Of a stretch of DNA of 64,000 nucleotides, positions 1-8,263 are shown in pieces. This stretch comes from Flavobacteriales bacterium (GTDB lineage: Bacteria > Bacteroidota > Bacteroidia > Flavobacteriales_F > PHOS-HE28), in NCBI GenBank assembly GCA_020635675.1, contig JACJZJ010000001.1, positions 496,001 to 560,000 on the forward strand, written 5' to 3'. Each line of letters begins with the position of its first letter. The first letter of the stretch is position 1. The position numbers and the translations under genes were made by a program. The notes beneath the pieces are model-generated. The model made no database searches. It had not been told where the DNA came from and saw nothing but the letters and a program-made list of their open reading frames with translations.

Positions 1-540
1 GAGGACATTGTTGAGGTAGCCGTTCAGGTAGATCAGCATGCAGGGGTGGACCGTCACATCGTACATCAACTGCCGGAAGTTGCCGAGGCATTGGTCGCGC
101 AGCAGTTGGTTGTAGCCGTAGAGCGGTTCGGGCAATTGCACTACGCTGGCCTGGGTGGTCAGGTTGGTCTGCCAGAACACCCCCATCTTCTCCCGCAGGT
201 TGCGTTCCTGGCCGACCATCAGGCCCATCAGCCATTCCGCCAGGCTGATGCGGCGGTACGAGATCGGGTCCGGGAAGAGGCCCGTGGCGCGTGGCGTGTT
301 CACCCAGGTCTGCCCGAAGGGCACGTCCGGGTCCACGGCGTTCGGGTCCAGGTTCAGGCTGTACGCCTTGATCGGGGGGGCGGTATTGTTGGTGAAGGTC
401 AGCAGTTCGTCCACCACCTGCGTGAGCGACATGCCATCGAAATGGGCCAGGTCGGCGGGGGTGACGCCGAAGAGAGTGCGTCGCAGCAGATGCGTCAGTT
501 CCGGTCGTCCGAACGGCCCGGAGTAGGGGGTCAATGCCAT
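1..540 (-). CDS. DUF1800 domain-containing protein (N-terminal part; gene runs off the window)
   Basis: The minus-strand frame from ATG at 540 stays open for 180 codons to the window edge, so only the N-terminus is present. The early motif LTHLLRRTLFGVTPADL and the later segments ISLAEWLMGLMV, REKMGVFWQTN and QLMYDVTVHPCMLIYLNG match DUF1800 proteins, a family of roughly 450-600 residues of unknown biochemical role that is often encoded next to a DUF1501 gene; that partner would lie outside the window. No signal peptide is evident in the part seen. A promoter-like pair lies at 596-627. The family call is recognition of conserved motifs without a search. Confidence 0.85.
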   Translation of the reverse strand, partial: MALTPYSGPFGRPELTHLLRRTLFGVTPADLAHFDGMSLTQVVDELLTFTNNTAPPIKAYSLNLDPNAVDPDVPFGQTWVNTPRATGLFPDPISYRRISLAEWLMGLMVGQERNLREKMGVFWQTNLTTQASVVQLPEPLYGYNQLLRDQCLGNFRQLMYDVTVHPCMLIYLNGYLNNVL

Positions 541-595
541 GGCGGTCTGCGGTTCGGGTGTGGGGGTTGGACCACGGTCGTGATCGAAGGTTCAA

Positions 596-627
596 CCAAA
601 TTAGAAAGGCATACAGGGAAACGGCAA
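596..627 (-). promoter_or_regulatory. Bacteroidota-type promoter of the DUF1800 gene
   Basis: On the minus strand TTG (625-627) is followed after 21 bases by TAATTTGG (596-603), close to the TTG-N17-23-TAnnTTTG consensus. It is the only box in the window for which I also see a -33 TTG at normal distance. The ATG lies 55 bases downstream. Confidence 0.5.
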
Positions 628-698
628 TGGGTGTGTGAAGATTCTTTCCACATCTCCCGGACGTGTGTTATCATGGTAACGCTGTCTTCACAGGGATC

Positions 699-1688
699 TC
701 ATGCAAGCAGTCGGCCATCCCTTCGGAACCGGTCCAACGTGTCGCGCAGGGTGTCCATGAACGGCGTGGCACGATGGCCGAGCACATGTGCTGCTTTCCC
801 GTTGCGGATGTCCCGATGCCCTTCGGTCAGCGCGCGGATCGCCTCGTGGGTGAGCAGGGCGGGACTTCGGCGCAGCCACGCCTGAAGTCGGAACCACGGC
901 ACGGAGGCATGCAGCAGCCATGCGGGCACGACCGGTCGTACCGTGCGATGTCCGGTGATCTCCCCGATCGCGACCGCGATCTCTCGCACCGTGCGATAGG
1001 TGCCCGAGATCAGGAACTTCTCTCCGGCAATTCCCCTATCCAACGCGGCAAGTGCGCACCGGGCCACGTCGCGCACATCCACCAGGTCGTAGCCACCAGG
1101 TGGCAGCATCGGTACGCGGCCATTGTGGATATCGATGATCGCCTGCCCCAATAGGGATGGCCCCGGATCCACCGGCCCGAACACCGCAGTGGGGGCAAGG
1201 ATCACGGCATTCAAGCCGTGGTCCCGGACCGCGTCCCGGACGATCCGGTCACCGGCCGCCTTCGAGCGGTCGTATGCGGGCGCATGCGCAGGGGTCGGTA
1301 CGCGGGTTTCGTCCAAGGGCAGATCGCGCGGATGAGCATCATAGCTGTGGATGCTACTGAAATGCACCAGGCGGCCCACCTTGTGTTCGACGCACGCGTT
1401 CACGAGGTTGCGTGTTCCGTCGATGTTGATCCGGGGGACCAGGGGGTCACGACCACTATCGATCGAGATCCGCGCGGCAAGATGGATGATGGCATCCATG
1501 GCCTGGACGAACCGGGACATGCGGTCGGGATCGAGCAGGTCGCCCCGGATCGTCTCGACCGGTCCGTTCGTGTTCGAAGTGGGAGGATGTTCATGCACGA
1601 GTACGCGCAGGTGATGCCCGGCCTCGAGCAGCAGCGGTAGCAGGTTCGTGCCGACATGGCCACTTGCGCCTGTGATGCCGATGCGCAT
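699..1688 (-). CDS. NAD(P)-dependent epimerase / 3-beta-HSD-like extended SDR
   Basis: 329-residue extended short-chain dehydrogenase. The Rossmann motif GITGASGHVG lies at residues 4-13, a Ser pair at 111-112 and the catalytic YDRSK (Tyr139, Lys143) in the expected place, so the active site looks intact. A start at ATG 1688 is chosen because the Rossmann strand begins at residue 2; the frame is open further upstream but that stretch is Arg/Pro/Ser-rich and overlaps the upstream gene. It starts 1 base after the steroid-5-alpha-reductase-like gene, so the two are surely co-transcribed. The family includes sugar epimerases, dihydroflavonol reductases and 3-beta-hydroxysteroid dehydrogenases; the partner favours a lipid or isoprenoid-alcohol substrate, which is inference. 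Confidence 0.85.
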   Translation of the reverse strand: MRIGITGASGHVGTNLLPLLLEAGHHLRVLVHEHPPTSNTNGPVETIRGDLLDPDRMSRFVQAMDAIIHLAARISIDSGRDPLVPRINIDGTRNLVNACVEHKVGRLVHFSSIHSYDAHPRDLPLDETRVPTPAHAPAYDRSKAAGDRIVRDAVRDHGLNAVILAPTAVFGPVDPGPSLLGQAIIDIHNGRVPMLPPGGYDLVDVRDVARCALAALDRGIAGEKFLISGTYRTVREIAVAIGEITGHRTVRPVVPAWLLHASVPWFRLQAWLRRSPALLTHEAIRALTEGHRDIRNGKAAHVLGHRATPFMDTLRDTLDRFRRDGRLLA

Positions 1689-1689
1689 G

Positions 1690-2433
1690 TCACCAGATGA
1701 ACGGCACCACGGCCTTGCGCGACCGGGGATAGTCCGGGAAGGTGCGCCGGTACCAGGCATGATGGTCGTGCGCCCGCGGGGCCAGGTTGCAGAACGTCCA
1801 CACCGCGAAGGACAGGGCGGGCAGGGACCAGGCGGCGATGGCGAAGCCGGACCATTCCAGGATCTCTCCGAAATGGTTCGGACAGCTGATCCGCTCGAAG
1901 AGCCCACCATGCGGCACCTGGTAGCCTTCTCCATGACGGCGCAATGCGATCAGACGTGCATCCGCACGCAGATTGATCCCCATGCCGATCAGGAACAATG
2001 CTCCACCGAGGATCACCAACGCATCAGGGAAAGCACGGTCCGGCGGGGCCGCGAACCCCAGCCACCAGCCGTTGATCACGCCGTTAGTGGCATTGAACAG
2101 CACGGCGCTGCCAACGATCAACAACGGCATTTTCTTTCCGCGTGTCCGAAGCCGGAAGGGGAATATCAACGTTCGGTTCACATAATGCAGCGTCCAGAGC
2201 CCCACAAGCATCCAGCTCAGCAAGTCCTTCGGCCGGGGGCCCAGCAACGTCATCATCGGGAAGATCAACAGGGCAGGCAGTTCCATCCAGAACCAGCCCC
2301 AGTGGTTGTCCACCTGTGGACCCCAGCCCACACGGGCATGCCGCCCATAGGGCACGCGCACACGCAGGAGGAAAGGAAAGGTCACCAGGGCGATGATGGT
2401 CCAGGCGATCACGAGCGGTAGGAAGGTGGACAT
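1690..2433 (-). CDS. 3-oxo-5-alpha-steroid 4-dehydrogenase-like membrane protein (SRD5A/DUF1295 type)
   Basis: 247-residue integral membrane protein with about six hydrophobic segments. The motifs LHYVNRTLIFPF (82-93) and PNHFGEILEW (185-194) are the signature of the steroid-5-alpha-reductase C-terminal domain, which reduces a carbon-carbon double bond next to a carbonyl with NADPH in membranes. The ATG at 2433 is the first plausible start and begins the first transmembrane segment. It is first in a two-gene operon with the SDR at 699-1688. True substrate unknown: bacteria of this kind are not known to make steroids, so a polyprenoid, hopanoid-related or dietary/sludge steroid substrate are open options. 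Confidence 0.82.
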   Translation of the reverse strand: MSTFLPLVIAWTIIALVTFPFLLRVRVPYGRHARVGWGPQVDNHWGWFWMELPALLIFPMMTLLGPRPKDLLSWMLVGLWTLHYVNRTLIFPFRLRTRGKKMPLLIVGSAVLFNATNGVINGWWLGFAAPPDRAFPDALVILGGALFLIGMGINLRADARLIALRRHGEGYQVPHGGLFERISCPNHFGEILEWSGFAIAAWSLPALSFAVWTFCNLAPRAHDHHAWYRRTFPDYPRSRKAVVPFIW

Positions 2434-2477
2434 GGAGCGATCTTACGCATTGGTGCGCATAGCTCACGGCGCCGTTG

Positions 2478-2485
2478 CACCTTTG
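2478..2485 (+). promoter_or_regulatory. -7 box of xth
   Basis: CACCTTTG, one mismatch from TAnnTTTG, ends 5 bases before ATG 2491. The alternative GTG start at 2485 would begin on the last base of this box, which favours ATG 2491. Confidence 0.4.
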
Positions 2486-2490
2486 TGCGC

Positions 2491-3249
2491 ATGAAGCTGA
2501 TCAGTTTCAATGTGAACGGCATCCGTGCCGCTGTGGGCAAGGGCGTGGTGAAAAGCCTCCAGGGGATCGATGCCGATATCATCGGCTTCCAGGAGACCAA
2601 GGCCAACCCCGAGCAGGTGCGCGAGGCATTGAAGGATCTGGATGGCTACGAGGTGCATGCGTACGGTGCGGAAAAGGCCGGCTACAGTGGGACGGCGATC
2701 GCATGCCGGGAAAGCCCGGTCCGTGTGGACTACGGCATCGGCATGCCTGGGCACGACGACGAGGGCCGCGTGATCACCGCCACCTTTCCGGAGTTCATCG
2801 TGGTGAACACCTACGTGCCCAACAGCGGCCAGGAACTGAAACGACTGGAGTACCGCAGGAAGTGGGACAAGGCATTGCGCGACTACCTGAACGGTCTCAG
2901 AGGAAAGCGTCCCGTGATCTTCACGGGCGACCTCAATGTGGCCCATCACGAGATCGACATCGCACGACCGAAGGCCAACTACAATAAGACCGCCGGCTAC
3001 ACGCAGGCGGAGATCGACGGTCTGGACGCCCTGCTGGGAACGGGATGGGTGGACACCTTCCGGCACCTGCATCCGGAGGAAGTGAAGTACAGTTGGTGGA
3101 GCCAGCGTTTCGGTGCGCGCGCCAAGAACGTCGGCTGGCGGATCGACTACGTGCTGGTCTCGAAAGGCTTCGAGCAACAGGTCAAGGATGCCTTCATCCT
3201 GAACGACATCATGGGCAGCGACCACTGCCCGGTGGGGATCACCTGGTGA
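2491..3249 (+). CDS. xth: Exodeoxyribonuclease III (AP endonuclease)
   Basis: 252 residues, normal for the ExoIII/Ape1 exonuclease-endonuclease-phosphatase fold. All catalytic signatures are seen: FNVNGIR (Asn7-9 region), GFQETKA (Glu35, metal ligand), NTYVPNSG (Tyr108), GDLNVAHHEID (Asp147, Asn149) and the terminal SDHCPVG (Asp/His pair). It cleaves DNA 5' to abasic sites and trims 3' ends in base-excision repair in the cytoplasm. ATG 2491 is preferred over GTG 2485. It diverges from the SRD5A-like operon across a 57-base spacer and is followed after 23 bases by the phosphodiesterase gene, which has its own box. Confidence 0.95.
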   Translation: MKLISFNVNGIRAAVGKGVVKSLQGIDADIIGFQETKANPEQVREALKDLDGYEVHAYGAEKAGYSGTAIACRESPVRVDYGIGMPGHDDEGRVITATFPEFIVVNTYVPNSGQELKRLEYRRKWDKALRDYLNGLRGKRPVIFTGDLNVAHHEIDIARPKANYNKTAGYTQAEIDGLDALLGTGWVDTFRHLHPEEVKYSWWSQRFGARAKNVGWRIDYVLVSKGFEQQVKDAFILNDIMGSDHCPVGITW

Positions 3250-3260
3250 GGGCCCTGGCC

Positions 3261-3268
3261 TAAATTCG
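3261..3268 (+). promoter_or_regulatory. -7 box of the LamG phosphodiesterase gene
   Basis: TAAATTCG ends 4 bases before ATG 3273, so the transcript would start at or next to the start codon. It overlaps the space right behind the xth stop. Confidence 0.45.
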
Positions 3269-3272
3269 TTCC

Positions 3273-5597
3273 ATGCTTCCACCTGCTGCGATCGGACGCA
3301 CATATGCATCGGTCGCCCTGATGCTGTGTGTCTCGGTCCTTTCCGCCCAGCGCAAGGTCCTGATCATCGGCATCGATGGTTGCCGCCCCGACGCCCTGGT
3401 CGCGGCGAACGCGCCGGTGATCGATAGCCTGCGCAATACCGGTATCTATACGTTGGAAGGCATCACCCATCCGCCCACATGGAGCGGCACCGGGTGGAGC
3501 AGCATGCTCACCGGTGTCTGGGAGCAGAAGCACGGCGTGGTCGACAATACGTTCGCAGGTGCGCACTTCGACCTATGGCCGCATTTCATGGACCGGCTCA
3601 AGGCCGCCTATCCCACCATGCAAATCGCGTCCATCGTGCATTGGGGACCGATCAATGATGAGATCCTCGCCAATGCCGATCTCGAGCAGACCTATGCCAC
3701 GGATGCGGAAGTGACCACCGCCGCGGTGGACCTCCTGACCAACGGGGATCCCGATGTGGTCTTCCTCCAATACGACGACGTGGACCACCAGGGGCATCTG
3801 CACGGGTTCGATCCATCCGTTCCAGAGTACATCACCGCCATCGAGACGGTCGATGCCCAGGTGGGGGCCTTGATGGGGGCGCTGGCATCACGTCCCGTTG
3901 GCGAGGAGTGGTTGGTGGCCGTGACCACCGATCATGGCGGGAACCTGGCGGGCCATGGTGGCATCACCCCGGAGGAACAGCGGATCTTCACCATCCTGAG
4001 CTCGTCCCTGCTCCATCCCAAGGAGTTGAAGGCCGTGATGGATACCGCGACGATGGGCCCGACCCTGGCCATGAACAACACCGGGTATGCGCGGGTCGAC
4101 AATCCCATGGGCTATCAGTTCGGAATCACCCAGGATTTCACCATCGAATGCCGCGTCAAGATGCCCATGACCTGGGCCGGCGATCCGGTGATGGTCGCGA
4201 ACAAGAATTGGGCGAATGGATCGAACGCCGGCTTCGTGATCAGCACGACCATGAGTGGTCCGGAATGGAAGTTCAACGTGGGCGATGGGGCGGACCGCGT
4301 CGACCTGACGGGATCGCCGATCAATGATGGCCAGTGGCATCATCTCGCGGTGACCTGTGATCGCGACGGCAAGGTGCGGATCTTCCAGGATGGGATCTAT
4401 CTGCGCGAAACGAACATGGCCGCGATCGGCAACATCAACACCGGACTCCAGCTGGACATCGGTCAGGATGGGACGGGCACATATCCCACTGCCTTTCCGG
4501 GATCCATCGCCGATGTGCGCATCTGGAACGCCGCGCTCCCGATCAAGACCGTTTCGGCCTGGTCCGGGAAGATCGTGGACACCTCCCACCCTTACTGGTC
4601 GTCGCTGATCGGCGAATGGAGAATGGACGAGGGGATCGGCACGACGATGGCGAACACCGTAAGTGGCGCATCGGGACTGGTATTGTTGGGTATCGGCCCA
4701 ACTTGGGATGCCGGTATGGAGGAGTTGGTGACCACCGACCTGTCACGCACACCCACGCAGGTCGATCTCCCGCCGAGCATCGTGAAGCATCTGGACCTGC
4801 CGCTGAATCCGGGTTGGGACTGGGACGGTCGTTCGCTGATCCCGATCCAAGGGCCGATCAGCGTGCATCTGCGCACCCTGCTGCAGGGGCCCTATGACAG
4901 TGGGTCGCAATTGATGAGCGACGCCCTGCGCTACTTCGGATGGCTGCCTTTGACCGAACCTTACAGCGGGTTGGGCTTCTCCCAGGCCGGCGGAGGTGGT
5001 GGTGAGGACCTGCCACCGATCGTGCTGGACCAGCTCGGGAATGATGCGATCGTGGATTGGGTGTTGGTGGAATTGCGGGACCCGATCGATCCCGTCCAGA
5101 TCATCGCCACACGCGACTGCCTGATCCAAAGGGACGGCGATGTGGTGGACATCGACGGTGTCTCGGACCCGGTATTCGATGTGGCGCAAGGCTCCTACTA
5201 TGTTGCGGTCCGTCATCGCAATCATCTGGGTGCGATGACCGCCGAGGCGGTCCCCTTCCTGGAAAATACGCCGCCCACGATCGATCTCAGCGATCCCGGT
5301 CTGCCCTTGTACGGCACACAGGCCATGGTGACCATCGCTGGACGTCGCGCACAATGGGCCGGTGAGATCAAACCCGATGGTCAGGTGAAATACACGGGCT
5401 TCGGCAACGACCGCGACCGTATCCTGCAGATCATCGGTGGTTCCATCCCCACGGCCACTGCCACCGGCTACTATGTCGAGGACCTCAACCTCGACCGGCA
5501 GGTGAAGTACGCGGGTTTCCAGAACGACCGTGATCTGATCCTGCAGAACATCGGAGGAGCCGTGCCTACTGCCGTCCGCCCTGAGCAGCTGCCTTGA
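3273..5597 (+). CDS. Secreted alkaline-phosphatase/nucleotide-pyrophosphatase-type phosphodiesterase with inserted LamG domain and dockerin-like repeats
   Basis: 774 residues. A signal peptide (about 1-25, ending LSAQ) precedes a type I phosphodiesterase/alkaline phosphatase core: IIGIDGCRPDA (31-41, metal Asp), a Thr/Ser nucleophile region PPTWSGTGWSSMLTG (67-81), YDDVDHQGH (167-175), TTDHGG (218-223) and GHGG (227-230). A concanavalin/LamG-like domain (about 268-475, with NDGQWHHLAV and ADVRIWN) interrupts the core; the typical phosphatase C-terminal piece returns at 498-522 (PPSIVKHLDLPLNP, WDWDGRSL). Then follows an unassigned module (about 530-690: IVDWVLVELRD, LIQRDGDVVDIDG, YYVAVRHRNHLGAMTAEAV) and two dockerin-like repeats 39 residues apart (697-723 and 737-762; QVKYxGFxNDRDxIL). 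Substrate (nucleotide, phospholipid or sugar phosphate ester) unknown; location is surface or secreted by inference. Confidence 0.85.
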   Translation: MLPPAAIGRTYASVALMLCVSVLSAQRKVLIIGIDGCRPDALVAANAPVIDSLRNTGIYTLEGITHPPTWSGTGWSSMLTGVWEQKHGVVDNTFAGAHFDLWPHFMDRLKAAYPTMQIASIVHWGPINDEILANADLEQTYATDAEVTTAAVDLLTNGDPDVVFLQYDDVDHQGHLHGFDPSVPEYITAIETVDAQVGALMGALASRPVGEEWLVAVTTDHGGNLAGHGGITPEEQRIFTILSSSLLHPKELKAVMDTATMGPTLAMNNTGYARVDNPMGYQFGITQDFTIECRVKMPMTWAGDPVMVANKNWANGSNAGFVISTTMSGPEWKFNVGDGADRVDLTGSPINDGQWHHLAVTCDRDGKVRIFQDGIYLRETNMAAIGNINTGLQLDIGQDGTGTYPTAFPGSIADVRIWNAALPIKTVSAWSGKIVDTSHPYWSSLIGEWRMDEGIGTTMANTVSGASGLVLLGIGPTWDAGMEELVTTDLSRTPTQVDLPPSIVKHLDLPLNPGWDWDGRSLIPIQGPISVHLRTLLQGPYDSGSQLMSDALRYFGWLPLTEPYSGLGFSQAGGGGGEDLPPIVLDQLGNDAIVDWVLVELRDPIDPVQIIATRDCLIQRDGDVVDIDGVSDPVFDVAQGSYYVAVRHRNHLGAMTAEAVPFLENTPPTIDLSDPGLPLYGTQAMVTIAGRRAQWAGEIKPDGQVKYTGFGNDRDRILQIIGGSIPTATATGYYVEDLNLDRQVKYAGFQNDRDLILQNIGGAVPTAVRPEQLP

Positions 5598-5622
5598 TCG
5601 CCGGCCGATATCCGCTGCACAC

Positions 5623-6033
5623 ATGAAAGGACTGATACGCCTGGAGGAGTTCGCCCAGTTCGGGGCATGCTTGATGCTCCTGATCATGAACGATGTTCCC
5701 TGGTGGACCTATCTGCTCCTCTTGATCGGTCCGGATATCGGCATGCTGGGCTACCTGGTGAGCCCGCAAATGGGCGCATTCACCTACAATGTTCTGCATC
5801 ACAAGGGCATCGCCATCCTGCTGGCCGCATGGGGAATGACCATGACAGCGTCGGACGTACTCGTCCCTGGCATGCAGGGGCCGGGAACGATAGTACTAGG
5901 GGCCTTGGTGATCTATGGGCACGCTTCCCTGGATCGCATCTTCGGCTATGGCCTGAAATTCAGCGACGCGTTCCAGCACACCCATTTGGGTCGGATCGGG
6001 AAAATGCGGGAACCTGCGGACCTGTCACGTTAG
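5623..6033 (+). CDS. DUF4260 family small membrane protein
   Basis: 136 residues with about four hydrophobic helices. The order EEFAQF, WWTYLLLLIGPDIGMLGYL, YNVLHHKG, IYGHASLDRIFGYGLKF and the C-terminal THLGRIGK match DUF4260, an uncharacterised inner-membrane family. Start ATG 5623 begins directly at the family N-terminus. It lies 25 bases after the phosphodiesterase and 21 before the response regulator; I see no strong box in front of it, so it may be read from the upstream gene. Function unknown. Confidence 0.85.
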   Translation: MKGLIRLEEFAQFGACLMLLIMNDVPWWTYLLLLIGPDIGMLGYLVSPQMGAFTYNVLHHKGIAILLAAWGMTMTASDVLVPGMQGPGTIVLGALVIYGHASLDRIFGYGLKFSDAFQHTHLGRIGKMREPADLSR

Positions 6034-6038
6034 ATTTG
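6031..6038 (+). promoter_or_regulatory. -7 box of the two-component operon
   Basis: TAGATTTG, an exact TAnnTTTG, overlaps the TAG stop codon of the DUF4260 gene (stop at 6031-6033) and ends 16 bases before ATG 6055. No -33 TTG is visible at 17-23 bases. Confidence 0.55.
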
Positions 6039-6054
6039 CATCAATTCCCACTGC

Positions 6055-6735
6055 ATGCGCATCCTGGTGATCGAGGACGAGCCCAAAGTGTCCGCCTTCA
6101 TCCGCCAGGGATTGGAGGAGTCGGGGCATACCGTGGTCCAGGCGTTCGATGGGGCCATGGGCAAGAAGATCGCGCAACGCGACCCTTTCGAGTTGATCAT
6201 CCTGGACGTGCTGTTGCCGGGCATCAACGGACAGGACCTGTGTCGTGACCTGCGCCGGACGCATCCCTCCGTTCCGATCCTGATGTTGTCCGCCCTGGGT
6301 ACGACGGACGACAAGGTCTCCGGGTTGGACGCGGGCGCGGATGATTACTTGGTGAAGCCGTTCGAGTTCAATGAATTGCTCGCACGGATACGCTCGATCA
6401 CTCGAAGGCGGTCCAGTGCCCAGGATACGGCGGCCCGGATCGTTTTCGGCGATCTTGAGCTCGATCTGAACCGCAAGATGGCCCTTCGGTCCGGGGAGAA
6501 GATCCCGCTCACCGCGAAGGAGTTCGCGCTGCTGGAGTATTTCATGCGCAATCCGGACCGCGTGCTTTCCCGCGCGGAGATATCCGAACATGTGTGGGAC
6601 ATCGATTTCGAGACCGGTACCAACGTGGTGGACGTGTACGTGAAGCTGCTGCGTAAGAAAGTGGATCATGACCCGGCCCATCGGCTCATCCACACACGCG
6701 TGGGACTGGGCTACATGCTCTCCCAGGAGGGATGA
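6055..6735 (+). CDS. OmpR/PhoB-family response regulator
   Basis: 226 residues. Receiver domain 1-115 with acidic pocket ED (7-8), phospho-acceptor Asp51 in IILDVLLPG and Lys101 in YLVKPFE; winged-helix DNA-binding domain about 130-224 (LTAKEFALLEYFMRNP, VDVYVKLLRKKVD, HTRVGLGYML). A cytoplasmic transcription factor activated by the kinase encoded next, which overlaps it by 4 bases (ATGA). Its own box at 6031-6038 marks it as the first gene of the operon. Target genes are not evident from the window. Confidence 0.95.
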   Translation: MRILVIEDEPKVSAFIRQGLEESGHTVVQAFDGAMGKKIAQRDPFELIILDVLLPGINGQDLCRDLRRTHPSVPILMLSALGTTDDKVSGLDAGADDYLVKPFEFNELLARIRSITRRRSSAQDTAARIVFGDLELDLNRKMALRSGEKIPLTAKEFALLEYFMRNPDRVLSRAEISEHVWDIDFETGTNVVDVYVKLLRKKVDHDPAHRLIHTRVGLGYMLSQEG

Positions 6736-8096
6736 CCATCCGCGACCGGCTCACCTGGCAGTTCGTCCTGCTGGTGTCCCTGATCCTCGGGGTCGCCTTC
6801 GGTGTCATCTATTCGTCCTCCTCGACCTACCGCTACGATGATTTCCATGAACGTCTGAAGGCGCGGGCAACGAACATCGCCAACCTGCTGCTTCAGGTGG
6901 AGGAGGTGGACGAGGCGCTTTTGGAGAAGATCGAAACGTCGAGCCCGCTGCGGCTCACCCGCGAATGCGTGTGGGTGATCGATGTCGATGGAACGGTGGT
7001 GTACCACGGGGGGGAGGATCGTCCTCGACCGCCCCGCGATGCGCAGGTGCGTTTGTTGAACGGCGGCCCGGAAAGGAACCGGGATGAGGGTGGTCTGGAG
7101 GGGATGGAGCTGCTCTATTCCGGCAGCGGCCAGCGCGCCGTGGTATCGATCTCCGCCATGGACGTCTACGGGCAGCGCAAAATGGGCAATCTGGGACGGG
7201 TGCTGATCGCCACGTTCATTGCAGGTGTGCTGCTCATCTTCTTCATCGGTCGCGTCTATGCGGCACGTTCGCTGGCCCCCCTCCGGCGCCTCAGCGAGGA
7301 GATCGCTTCCATCGGCGTGGACCATCTGGATGAGCGCGTGGATGAGGGGAACGGGCGTGACGAACTGGCGGTCGTGGCGCGCGCGTTCAACGAACTGCTG
7401 GAGCGGCTCGATGATGCGTTCAAGGGCCAGCGCGGTTTCATCGCCAATGCTTCGCATGAGTTGCGGACCCCGCTGACCGCGGTATCCGGGCAGTTGGAGG
7501 TCCTCCTCTTGCGCGACCGGCAGGTGTCGGAGTACCGCACCGCGATCACGTCCGTACTGGAGGACCTCCGCAACCTGAGGCGGCTCGTGGACAGTCTTTT
7601 GGAATTGGCACAGTCGGAAGGTGGGCGCTCTGCCGTATCGTTCCGACCCGTGCGCATGGACGAGCTCATCTGGCAGGCCCGCTCGGAGGTGTTGCGTGCC
7701 GGTGCCGGCCGTCAGGTCGAGGTGGGCATGGAGTCCGTGGACGAAGAGGCCCAATGGACGGTGCAGGGCGATGAGCGCCTCCTGCGATCGGTCCTGTTCA
7801 ATCTGATGGAGAACGGCTGCAAGTATTCCCCGGACCAGCGGGTACGCGTGGAGATGCACACGGCCGGGGAACGATTGCGCATCGCGTTCGTCGACCAGGG
7901 GATCGGCATTCCGGAGGAGGATCAACAGAACGTATTGGAGCCATTCCGTCGGGCACAGAACGTCATGGGAAAGGCCGGACATGGCATCGGCCTTTCCTTG
8001 GCGCGACGGATCGTGCTGCTCCATCATGGGGCGTTCCGTTTCCGTTCGGAGGTCGGTAAGGGCACCACCGTCACCATCTGGCTGCCCCAGGGCTGA
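6732..8096 (+). CDS. HAMP-containing sensor histidine kinase
   Basis: 454 residues. Transmembrane helices at about 10-30 and 154-174 bracket a periplasmic sensor of about 120 residues with no recognised domain; HAMP follows (175-228), then the H-box FIANASHELRTPLTAV (His242), and an HATPase with NLMENGCKYS, DQGIGIPEED and GHGIGLSLA. It autophosphorylates His242 and passes phosphate to the regulator encoded just upstream. The ATG at 6732 overlaps the regulator's TGA. Signal unknown. Confidence 0.95.
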   Translation: MTIRDRLTWQFVLLVSLILGVAFGVIYSSSSTYRYDDFHERLKARATNIANLLLQVEEVDEALLEKIETSSPLRLTRECVWVIDVDGTVVYHGGEDRPRPPRDAQVRLLNGGPERNRDEGGLEGMELLYSGSGQRAVVSISAMDVYGQRKMGNLGRVLIATFIAGVLLIFFIGRVYAARSLAPLRRLSEEIASIGVDHLDERVDEGNGRDELAVVARAFNELLERLDDAFKGQRGFIANASHELRTPLTAVSGQLEVLLLRDRQVSEYRTAITSVLEDLRNLRRLVDSLLELAQSEGGRSAVSFRPVRMDELIWQARSEVLRAGAGRQVEVGMESVDEEAQWTVQGDERLLRSVLFNLMENGCKYSPDQRVRVEMHTAGERLRIAFVDQGIGIPEEDQQNVLEPFRRAQNVMGKAGHGIGLSLARRIVLLHHGAFRFRSEVGKGTTVTIWLPQG

Positions 8097-8263
8097 GCGG
8101 AACGGGTCTTCTTCATCCCCTTTTCATGCGGACTTCACCAGGTCCTCATTCCCGCGCCGGAGCATTGCAGTGGCGACGGCGGGAGCGGAAGGGTCGCCCC
8201 GATCCTGGAACGATCGGTCACATGAACATGACCCGGGCTTTGACAGGGTTGCCCGGTCTTGCA

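Noticed and set aside
46..885. Open frame of 279 codons on the + strand at the window start
   Set aside because: Antisense to the DUF1800 and SDR genes; no domain signature.
5460..5597. Type A T9SS sorting domain at the end of the LamG phosphodiesterase
   Set aside because: The last 80 residues are two dockerin-like QVKY-x-GF-x-NDRD repeats and lack the PNP..., G.Y and terminal K/R-strand pattern of sorting domains.
6711..8027. Open frame of 438 codons on the minus strand
   Set aside because: Antisense to the histidine kinase, whose H, N and G boxes are all intact on the + strand.
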